Below are positions 24,229-29,213 of a stretch of DNA of 35,381 bases, one piece after another; the first letter of the stretch is position 1, and every line of letters begins with the position of its first letter. The notes beneath the pieces were generated by a model. That model worked only from the letters and a program-made list of their open reading frames with translations. It was not told the DNA's origin and made no database searches. Origin of the DNA: a virus. The position numbers were made by a program, and so were the translations under genes. Where the stretch lies: IMG/VR virus record IMGVR_UViG_3300042294_005150, positions 1 through 35,381 of that record. One strand, 5' to 3'.

Positions 24229-24300
24229 GGCGGGGTAGGGGTGGTCGGCGCTTGTTCGCCGGGCCTCCTCGCACGGGTTTAACGCCCGGCCCCGCCACCA
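24229..24300 (+). ncRNA. tRNA-like structured element with CCA end
   Basis: 72 nt. GGCGGGG (24229-24235) pairs perfectly with CCCCGCC (24290-24296), followed by ACCA. Directly inside the 3' strand is a T-arm-like hairpin CGGG-TTTAACG-CCCG with a 7-nt loop, and near the middle a hairpin CGGCG-CTTGTT-CGCCG. A normal D-arm and a normal anticodon arm are missing and the T-loop lacks TTC, so it is not a standard tRNA. It lies in the gap between convergent genes, so a terminator-like function is the plain alternative. Confidence 0.4.
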
Positions 24301-24330
24301 ACTTGTAAGCAATCCTTGTGAGTTGAACTT

Positions 24331-24387
24331 GTCGATGCCATCGACACGTTCGCGGGACGTGTGCAAAAACCTGTCATTTTTCGACAG
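24331..24387. terminator. Three stacked inverted repeats in the convergent gap
   Basis: GTCGATG-C-CATCGAC (24331-24345), ACACGT-7 nt-ACGTGT (24344-24362) and CTGTC-7 nt-GACAG with a T-rich loop (24371-24387). They lie between the endolysin stop and the end of the minus-strand cassette, where a bidirectional terminator is expected. Protein binding sites are an alternative. Confidence 0.45.
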
Positions 24388-24409
24388 ATTAGCAGGCCGC
24401 CTTGCAGGT

Positions 24410-24562
24410 CTACTTTACACCTGCCGCGATTAAAAGAAAACCGAGGTTCCCAATCGTGTAGCCGGTGAAGGCAAGCCCGAGGCCAATGTCGCCGTTGCGA
24501 TAAAATCCCACAGCCGTGGCGATATAGCACAGCGTGCAAATAAGCAGCGGCCAGAAGGTCAT
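24410..24562 (-). CDS. Small two-segment membrane protein
   Basis: 50 residues when started at the ATG at 24562, which has a clear GGAGG five bases upstream; the longer frame to 24622 is not needed. Two hydrophobic segments: FWPLLICTLCYIATAVGFY and IGLGLAFTGYTIGNLGFLLIAAG. Last gene of the minus-strand cassette, overlapping the SprT-like gene by 4 bases. Candidate membrane partner or immunity/exclusion protein of the lysogen; no family recognised. Confidence 0.65.
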   Translation of the reverse strand: MTFWPLLICTLCYIATAVGFYRNGDIGLGLAFTGYTIGNLGFLLIAAGVK

Positions 24563-24882
24563 TTGTCCCTCCGGTGCTGGCCGATGGAGATTTGGCCGTT
24601 GCAGAACGTCTTTGCCAGCCACCTGGCAACGACGCTTACCAACCGCTCGTGATCGCGGACGTGCGTCTCGTCCGCGCAGCAGAAGTTCACATGGGCAAGC
24701 TCATGCGCCACGATGCCAAGCAGATTGGCTTTGAGCGCCTGCGGGTGGAAATACACGATGCGTTTGCGGTAGTTGACCGAACCTTCGCAAAGGTCTTTAT
24801 CCGGCGGGCGCTCGACGCGCACAGTCCACCACTCGCCGTCGAGCTTGAAACGCATGGACGGCCGCTTGGTGCGCTTCTTCAT
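24559..24882 (-). CDS. SprT-like zinc metallopeptidase
   Basis: 107 residues. HELAH at residues 60-64 within LLGIVAHELAHVNFCCADE is the HExxH zinc site of SprT/wss-type zincins. It is preceded by strand YRKRIVYFHPQAL as in that family, and ETHVRDHERLV follows. It is smaller than bacterial SprT and lacks the C-terminal zinc ribbon, as is common in phages. Coupled by 4-base overlaps with both neighbours. Substrate unknown. Confidence 0.75.
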   Translation of the reverse strand: MKKRTKRPSMRFKLDGEWWTVRVERPPDKDLCEGSVNYRKRIVYFHPQALKANLLGIVAHELAHVNFCCADETHVRDHERLVSVVARWLAKTFCNGQISIGQHRRDK

Positions 24883-25148
24883 TTTAGCTTGTAGTGCGGC
24901 GTGGGCCGCACGATTTGGTCGAGCTTGATGATAAAATCTTTGCGCTCAATTTGTCCTGCGCGGAACAGCCGCTTTACTCGATCTCCCGTCGTGCATTCGG
25001 AGCGGCCCCATTGAGTCGCCAGTTGGCGCACCGTGAACCATCCGGGCGGCACGACCTCGGGCACGACGCTGCTGGCCGAGAGCATGGCGCACCAAGCTGC
25101 GAGGTCAGCGTCGGGTGTCACATTTTTTGCGGACTTTTTGTGACTCAT
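24879..25148 (-). CDS. Winged-helix-like DNA-binding protein
   Basis: 89 residues from the ATG at 25148, which overlaps the stop of the metallophosphoesterase gene (ATGA), so the two are probably coupled. WFTVRQLATQWGRSECTTGD then RVKRLFRAGQIERKDFII reads as a helix-turn-helix with a following wing. The N-terminus is Lys-rich. It may regulate the cassette or bind phage DNA. Confidence 0.6.
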   Translation of the reverse strand: MSHKKSAKNVTPDADLAAWCAMLSASSVVPEVVPPGWFTVRQLATQWGRSECTTGDRVKRLFRAGQIERKDFIIKLDQIVRPTPHYKLK

Positions 25149-25891
25149 AGAGGGAGGCGGTAGTGGGGGGAAAGAGTCAGCACGTTCACCGTGCAGCCGG
25201 TGCCGTCGGGCAGATACTCCCCGAAGCAAAGCGCGTGCCGCCACGCCAAGGACTGCCGGCGGCCCGCGGCGTATTCCATGTCGAGGCGAGCCAAGCACCC
25301 GATGTTGTAGCCGATCGCGTCAGCATGAGTGCGGGCCGCCTCGATGGCGACTCGGTGGGTGTGCCCGAACACGCAATGCGTGCCGATCGTTTCGGCCGTG
25401 TCGCGTGCCGCGGAGACGTTGAACAGCGCACCATGCAGGAAAGCCGTGCCGCCCAAGTGCCGCACCGAGTTTCGCAGGATTCCGGCATAGGGCACGATCT
25501 CGGTCTTGTAGCGGGCCAGCTCTCCCTCGATGCGCGCCATGACTGCGCCGGCCGCGTAGGCCACGACCTGGTTGCCGCTGTGGGCGAGGCCGACCGCCCT
25601 GGCCTCGTGGTTCCCGTGGAAATAGATCGTCGGCCGCAGCTCGTGCAGGAAAGACAGCCCCGCCAGCAAGTCATCCATGAGCGAGGCCGCCCGATCCGGG
25701 TCGTCCGGGTCGCGCCTAGCACCGGCCCGCAGGCAGGCCAAGTCGATCGCATCGCCCAGGTGCAGGCGCGTCTGCGGCTTGTAGCGGTCGATGAAAGTCA
25801 GCGCCGCCTCGCGGGCGCGGGGGTCGATGTCGGACCCATGGGAGCAAGTCACGGCCACATAGCGCCGCCATTTTCGGGAGATAGTCGCCAC
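25145..25891 (-). CDS. Calcineurin-like metallophosphoesterase
   Basis: 248 residues. Family motifs in order: CSHG (C16, H18) where D-x-H is expected, LHLGDAID (G46, D47), FHGNHE (G93-E96), FLHG (H153) and FGHTHR (H177, H179). The fold is therefore clear, but the first metal-ligand Asp is replaced by Cys, which could change metal use or activity. Start is the GTG at 25891; TTGACA lies exactly 16 nt upstream on this strand. First gene of the minus-strand cassette. Possible roles are cleavage of nucleotides, nucleic acids or signalling molecules. Confidence 0.82.
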   Translation of the reverse strand: MATISRKWRRYVAVTCSHGSDIDPRAREAALTFIDRYKPQTRLHLGDAIDLACLRAGARRDPDDPDRAASLMDDLLAGLSFLHELRPTIYFHGNHEARAVGLAHSGNQVVAYAAGAVMARIEGELARYKTEIVPYAGILRNSVRHLGGTAFLHGALFNVSAARDTAETIGTHCVFGHTHRVAIEAARTHADAIGYNIGCLARLDMEYAAGRRQSLAWRHALCFGEYLPDGTGCTVNVLTLSPHYRLPL

Positions 25892-25907
25892 GCAAGGGCG
25901 GCGGCTA

Positions 25908-25913
25908 TGTCAA
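25908..25913 (-). promoter_or_regulatory. TTGACA start-associated element, minus strand
   Basis: Read on the minus strand, TTGACA ends 16 nt before the GTG start at 25891, the same spacing as on the plus strand. Confidence 0.5.
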
Positions 25914-26007
25914 AAGCTACAGAGAAGACGCAGGCCAGTTTTAGCGATTACTGGCACCCGGCGGCACCGACTTTGTAAACCCTTGAGCACAAGCGACGAA
26001 CCCTCAC

Positions 26008-26065
26008 CTCGAAATCGAGCGTGGGGTTAAACCCACCGTGGGTTCGAATCCCACCCCTTCCGCCA
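26008..26065 (+). other. attP core identical in form to the 3' half of tRNA-Ser(CGA)
   Basis: The segment folds as a tRNA 3' half. Anticodon loop CTCGAAA (anticodon CGA) at 26008-26014, 3' anticodon strand TCGAG, class II variable arm TGGG/CCCA at 26022-26035, T-arm GTGGG-TTCGAAT-CCCAC at 26038-26054, acceptor strand CCCTTCC, then G and CCA ending at 26065. No matching 5' half is upstream: the bases before the loop pair only partly. This is the standard design in which integration into a host tRNA gene restores it. The integrase gene begins 131 bases downstream. Confidence 0.85.
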
Positions 26066-26195
26066 TTTTTCTCTGTAAAAGCCGCACAAGCTCAGACACT
26101 TACGCCGCTCCCGTGTCTTGGCTTGTCGCTGTTTTTAATTTGCCAAAGTTGCAAGCACGGAGGAGATTAGTGGCACTTGTGGCACCGGCACCGAA

Positions 26196-27203
26196 ATGAA
26201 GCGCAACAACAAACCCGTCCGCTATCGCGTGCGCCGCGTGAAAACGAAGCCACAAAGCCCGTGGTGCTGCGACTTCTTTGCCCACGGCAAGCGCATTCGA
26301 AAGTTCTTTGCAAGTGAAGAGTTGGCGTGGAGCGAGGGCGCGCGGCTTTCCAAGGTGGTCGAGGACAAGGGGACCGAGGGACTGACGGAGCCGGACGGCG
26401 GGATCACGGTGCTGGCGGGCCTGCGGGTCTGGGCGGTGGACGTGGACCCGCGCAGCGATTCGCACCAGGAGAAGGTGGGCATCTTTACGCGGGCCTTTGG
26501 CAAGTCGTTTCGCGGGCCGGTGGCCGACATCCAAGCGGGGGCGCTCCGTCGGTGGATCAAGGCACGGTCGGCCAATGGGAACACGCAGGCAATGTATTAC
26601 CGCTACGCAGCCAGTTTCTTTGGCTACCTCCGCGCCAACCGGCTTATCCCCGACGACCCGATGCAGGCCGTGCCGGCGCCGAAGACTTCGCCGGCTCGCA
26701 ACATCCTGACGCCTGCCCAGATGAAGGCACTGCTCGACCTCGAGCTACCCGATCCGGTGCGGGCGTTTCTGCTGCTCGGCGGCTTTGGCGGCATCCGCAC
26801 CGAGGAGTTGCTGCGGATGGCCTGGCAGAACGTCGACATCAAGCGGGGGCAGATCCATGTGCCGCCCGGGGCGATGAAGGACAGCGGGGGCTTTGACCAG
26901 CGCATTGTGGATTTCACTGAGCCGCTCAATCGCCGCCGCGCTTGGCTGCGGAAGCAAAAGGGGCCGATCCTGCCGATGGCCTCGGAGACTTTTCACGACC
27001 ACAAGCGGCGGGCCTGCAAGCCAGTGCTCAAGACTTGGCCGAACAACTGTCTGAGGCATAGTTTCGCCACTTACCACCTGGGGAGGGCGAAGTCCGCGGG
27101 GCTGACCGCGTTCCAGATGGGGCACACGGACGCGAAGATGGTGCAGCGGGTTTATGCGGTGCCGGCGGCGCGGGCCGATTGGCGGGCGTGGTGGGCTATT
27201 TAA
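26196..27203 (+). CDS. int: Tyrosine recombinase integrase
   Basis: 335 residues. The N-terminal ~50 residues look like an arm-binding domain (WCCDFFAHGKRIRKFF), the next ~100 a SAM-like core-binding domain, and the rest the catalytic domain. Catalytic residues: R201 in GGIRTEELL, probable K228, R287 in CLRHSF, H310 in MGHTD, and nucleophile Y320 in QRVYAVP. The box II position usually His (HxxR) is N284. It catalyses integration and excision at the adjacent attP. No Shine-Dalgarno site precedes the ATG. Its neighbour downstream is the minus-strand RHH regulator. Confidence 0.93.
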   Translation: MKRNNKPVRYRVRRVKTKPQSPWCCDFFAHGKRIRKFFASEELAWSEGARLSKVVEDKGTEGLTEPDGGITVLAGLRVWAVDVDPRSDSHQEKVGIFTRAFGKSFRGPVADIQAGALRRWIKARSANGNTQAMYYRYAASFFGYLRANRLIPDDPMQAVPAPKTSPARNILTPAQMKALLDLELPDPVRAFLLLGGFGGIRTEELLRMAWQNVDIKRGQIHVPPGAMKDSGGFDQRIVDFTEPLNRRRAWLRKQKGPILPMASETFHDHKRRACKPVLKTWPNNCLRHSFATYHLGRAKSAGLTAFQMGHTDAKMVQRVYAVPAARADWRAWWAI

Positions 27204-27225
27204 GTCTTAATACCTTGTTGCTTGC

Positions 27226-27239
27226 GGGGGGGGGGGGGG
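27226..27239 (+). repeat. Homopolymer tract of 14 G
   Basis: Fourteen consecutive G bases about 20 bases after the integrase stop, in non-coding DNA. Such tracts change length easily during replication and are also prone to sequencing error. Confidence 0.8.
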
Positions 27240-27306
27240 TAAAACCGCGGATGTCCTACGCCGCCAACTATGAATACCTCCAGCAATGAAAAAGACCTAC
27301 CACCTA

Positions 27307-27537
27307 TTAGCGGCGCTTTTTTACGGAACTTTTGGCCTTGGTCAGCTTTGGCTTGGCCGCGGACTCCAGGCCCTCGCCCGTCTTTTGTAGCCATTCCTTA
27401 AGCAGGCCACGGACCACGGAGCTCAAAGAACGGTCCTGAGTTGCGGCCACGCGTGACGCGGCCTCTTTGAGGTCCGCGGGCAAACTAATGCCTGCGGCTC
27501 GGGAGACTTTGCCTGGTTGTTGCTTGGGGTAAGCCAC
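27307..27537 (-). CDS. Ribbon-helix-helix regulator, likely lysogeny repressor candidate
   Basis: 76 residues from a GTG at 27537. The core RAAGISLPADLKEAASRVAA then DRSLSSVVRGLLKEWL is an Arc/CopG-type strand plus two helices. A Lys-rich tail (AKPKLTKAKSSVKKRR) follows. The start was chosen because it aligns, with 16 residues before ISLP, to the divergent plus-strand paralogue. An ATG at 27600 with AAGG upstream would add 21 residues. It is transcribed towards the integrase. Repressor status is inferred from the divergent layout. Confidence 0.75.
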   Translation of the reverse strand: MAYPKQQPGKVSRAAGISLPADLKEAASRVAATQDRSLSSVVRGLLKEWLQKTGEGLESAAKPKLTKAKSSVKKRR

Positions 27538-27542
27538 GCCCA

Positions 27543-27571
27543 CAACGTAGGGCCGCAAGCAATTCTTGTCA
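27543..27571 (-). promoter_or_regulatory. Predicted promoter of the minus-strand RHH gene
   Basis: On the minus strand, TTGACA (27566-27571), a 17-nt spacer, then TACGTT (27543-27548). The -35 is a consensus match and the -10 is weak (3 of 6). A start of transcription 7 bases after the -10 would fall on the GTG start codon, implying a leaderless message. An inverted CAAG/CTTG pair (27556-27568) overlaps it. Confidence 0.45.
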
Positions 27572-27579
27572 ATTTTTGC

Positions 27580-27598
27580 GGGGTGGGCAAAACACCCC
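27580..27598. promoter_or_regulatory. Inverted repeat between the divergent RHH genes
   Basis: Perfect inverted repeat GGGGTG/CACCCC with a 7-nt spacer, lying between the minus-strand promoter and the 10-bp repeats. Possible second operator. Confidence 0.4.
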
Positions 27599-27607
27599 AT
27601 TTTTTGC

Positions 27608-27647
27608 CTTGCCATGTCTTGCCATGCCTTGTTAAGTCTTGGCGCAT
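27608..27647. promoter_or_regulatory. Operator array with 10-bp period
   Basis: Four adjoining decamers: CTTGCCATGT, CTTGCCATGC, CTTGTTAAGT, CTTGGCGCAT. The CTTG recurs every 10 bp, one helical turn, so bound dimers would line up on one face of the DNA. RHH proteins commonly bind such closely spaced direct repeats. The array ends on the ATG of the plus-strand RHH gene. It covers any promoter there (candidate TTGCCA at 27609, TTAAGT at 27632). Confidence 0.6.
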
Positions 27648-27813
27648 GGCGAGAAAACCTGTTGCGGAAAACAAGCGCGCAAAGGCTGCTGGCATTTCCC
27701 TGCCGAGCGATTTGATCCGCGCGGCGCGCAAGGCGGCGTTTCAAAAAGGGATGAGCCTTTCGTCCTACGTGCGCGTGCTGCTGGTGGAAAAACTCAACGA
27801 GGAAGCGGCGTGA
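27646..27813 (+). CDS. Ribbon-helix-helix regulator, divergent paralogue
   Basis: 55 residues starting at the ATG at 27646. KAAGISLPSDLIRAARKAAF then KGMSLSSYVRVLLVEKL closely matches the minus-strand protein (shared AAGISLP, DL, AA, SLSS, VR, LL), so the two are paralogues. The gene leads into the early operon by a 4-base overlap with the excisionase-like gene, placing it where Cro or an antirepressor would be. No Shine-Dalgarno site. It ends right after the second helix, without the basic tail of its paralogue. Confidence 0.78.
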   Translation: MARKPVAENKRAKAAGISLPSDLIRAARKAAFQKGMSLSSYVRVLLVEKLNEEAA

Positions 27814-28013
27814 GCACGACCGACTTCATTATCCGCCCGGAGCAGGCCGCAGCCATGACGGGCTACAGCGTCTACATGATCCGGCGCTTTGCCCACCGCG
27901 GGGAGTTTGCGGCGTGCATGCCCCGGGGCAAGCGGGGCGGATGGGAAATCGCCAGACCAAGTTTCGAGGCGTGGTGGCAGTCAAAACGCGCCTCCTCAGC
28001 AAACAGAAAATAG
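27810..28013 (+). CDS. Excisionase-like/MerR-type helix-turn-helix protein
   Basis: 67 residues from a GTG coupled to the RHH gene stop. IRPEQAAAMTGYSVYMIRRF, then a Gly/Arg wing (RGKRGGWEI) and FEAWWQSKR, is the layout of the HTH_17/excisionase family of small winged-helix proteins. With the integrase nearby it is the best candidate for the recombination directionality factor, although it could be another regulator. Confidence 0.68.
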   Translation: MSTTDFIIRPEQAAAMTGYSVYMIRRFAHRGEFAACMPRGKRGGWEIARPSFEAWWQSKRASSANRK

Positions 28014-28021
28014 AACCACCC

Positions 28022-28264
28022 ATGGACACACTAACCATCATTATGCTCGCCGCGGCCGGCCTCGGCCTGACCGCGCTCGTCTGGCTTTCGGGCTACGAGA
28101 TGGGCACCAACGAGGCAGGCCGATCGGAGCGCGCCCTGGCAAACCGCCGCATCAACGGCATCCTTGCCGAGCACGCGCGGGACGTTGTTGCCTACGAGAA
28201 CAACCGCAAGCCGAAGGCTGCAAAGAACCGCCGCAAGGCCGGACGGAAGGCGGTGCGGGCATGA
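28022..28264 (+). CDS. Small membrane-anchored protein
   Basis: 80 residues. One N-terminal membrane segment (IIMLAAAGLGLTALVWLSGY) is followed by a strongly basic cytoplasmic-looking tail (NNRKPKAAKNRRKAGRKAVR). Start at the ATG 28022. Overlaps the next gene by 4 bases. Function unknown. Confidence 0.6.
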   Translation: MDTLTIIMLAAAGLGLTALVWLSGYEMGTNEAGRSERALANRRINGILAEHARDVVAYENNRKPKAAKNRRKAGRKAVRA

Positions 28265-28431
28265 GCATAGATCGCCGCCTTCCCGTCTCCGACAACCTCG
28301 GCTGGCAACCGTGTCTTGATCCGGTCGTGCTGGGCCGCGCTCTCGACCGGCTCGAGCAGGGCCGCGGGCCGACGCTGCGCCAGCGAGTCATCAAGGGCTT
28401 GGCCAACCTCCGCCGGAGGCTTGCGCAATGA
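28261..28431 (+). CDS. Small basic hypothetical protein
   Basis: 56 residues, helical and Arg/Leu-rich (VLGRALDRLEQGRGPTLRQR). Overlaps both neighbours by 4 bases. No family recognised. Confidence 0.55.
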   Translation: MSIDRRLPVSDNLGWQPCLDPVVLGRALDRLEQGRGPTLRQRVIKGLANLRRRLAQ

Positions 28432-28535
28432 GAACCGACCCCCCGGAGAACGCGATTGCGGCCATGCTGCTGCTGACGGCGATCGCCATTGGGCTGGTGC
28501 TGTTTGTCGAGTGCATTGCCAAGGGACTGAGATGA
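28428..28535 (+). CDS. Very small membrane protein
   Basis: 35 residues: a short acidic lead (MRTDPPENA), one membrane segment (AIAAMLLLTAIAIGLVLFVE) and a basic end. Four-base overlaps on both sides (ATGA) support it as a real micro-gene of the early operon. Confidence 0.55.
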   Translation: MRTDPPENAIAAMLLLTAIAIGLVLFVECIAKGLR

Positions 28536-28963
28536 TTTACGAGGTTGACCAGAGCTACGGCAGCACGGTCCACAATGGCCGTGTTAGCCTCGGTTCCTCG
28601 AGCAAGTCCGCGGAGCGCAGTCCGTGGGAGTTGCTGGCCTGGGCGATCCTTGAGCAGGCCGTCGATGACCTCGTGCTGTTTTGCCGCTATGGGATCATTA
28701 CGACCGAGGGGAAGTGCCTGCCTTGGCCCACCACGGTGAAGCGCCGGCTGAAGTGGACGAGCACCGGGCCAAAGTATTCTTGGGACCGGATTCCGCGGAA
28801 CATCGCAACTTGCAAAGGGCCGAACGACCACAAGGAGTTGCGCGCTTGGTTGCTTTCCGACGAGGCGGTTGAGTTTTGCGATTGGATCGGCTGCCGCCTG
28901 CCGCCTGCGGAGATTTTTTGGAAGACCATTAAGAATCACGGAGGGCTCAACCATGTCGCATGA
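28532..28963 (+). CDS. Hypothetical early protein
   Basis: 143 residues, Trp-rich and globular (SPWELLAWAILEQAVDDLVL, YSWDRIPRNIATCKGP, RLPPAEIFWKTIKNHGG). No motif recognised. Coupled by a 4-base overlap to the preceding micro-gene, and overlaps the coiled-coil gene that follows by 11 bases. Confidence 0.58.
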   Translation: MIYEVDQSYGSTVHNGRVSLGSSSKSAERSPWELLAWAILEQAVDDLVLFCRYGIITTEGKCLPWPTTVKRRLKWTSTGPKYSWDRIPRNIATCKGPNDHKELRAWLLSDEAVEFCDWIGCRLPPAEIFWKTIKNHGGLNHVA

Positions 28964-29213
28964 AATGGAGATGGAGGACTACCTCCGCGCGAAGGACGCG
29001 CAGATCGCATCGCTGTGCGAGGAACTCCACCGGGAACGGATGAACTCGGAGCGGCTCGAGGCGGAGATCGCCAACCTTTACCACGCGGCGCAGAAGGCGA
29101 CCCGCGAAAACCTCGAGCTGCGGAAGCGTTTGCAAGCCTACATTGACGAAGCTGATGCCGAGATTCAACTGGCTGCGCTGCGACGGGCTGAAGCGGAGGC
29201 GCTTGAATTATGA
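28953..29213 (+). CDS. Coiled-coil early protein
   Basis: 86 residues, almost entirely one long charged coiled coil (IASLCEELHRERMNSERLEA, AAQKATRENLELRKRL). GGAGGG lies 8 bases before the ATG, one of the few good Shine-Dalgarno sites here. Likely a small structural or partner-binding protein. The next frame also encodes a coiled coil. Confidence 0.6.
   Translation: MSHEMEMEDYLRAKDAQIASLCEELHRERMNSERLEAEIANLYHAAQKATRENLELRKRLQAYIDEADAEIQLAALRRAEAEALEL

Larger units (their letters stand above)
25892..26195. other. Intergenic region between the conversion cassette and integrase
   Basis: About 300 bases with divergent genes on both sides. It holds the TTGACA element of the minus-strand gene (25908-25913), the attP core (26008-26065) and the integrase leader. 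A 24-codon frame at 25907-25978 is present but doubtful. No full tRNA and no convincing sigma70 promoter pair were found. Confidence 0.6.

Noticed and set aside
25907-25978. A 24-codon plus-strand frame with an AAGGG upstream
   Set aside because: Its start lies on the reverse complement of the TTGACA element of the minus-strand gene, the product is short and unremarkable, and it ends just before attP.
25930-26065. A complete phage-encoded tRNA-Ser
   Set aside because: Only the 3' half is present. There is no 5' acceptor strand GGAAGGG or D-arm upstream, and the 5' anticodon strand pairs in three of five positions only.
27286-27390. A 34-codon hydrophobic plus-strand frame (MKKTYHLLAALFYGTFGLG)
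   Set aside because: It is antisense to the end of the minus-strand RHH gene and has no ribosome site. It cannot be told from a shadow of the Lys-rich tail.
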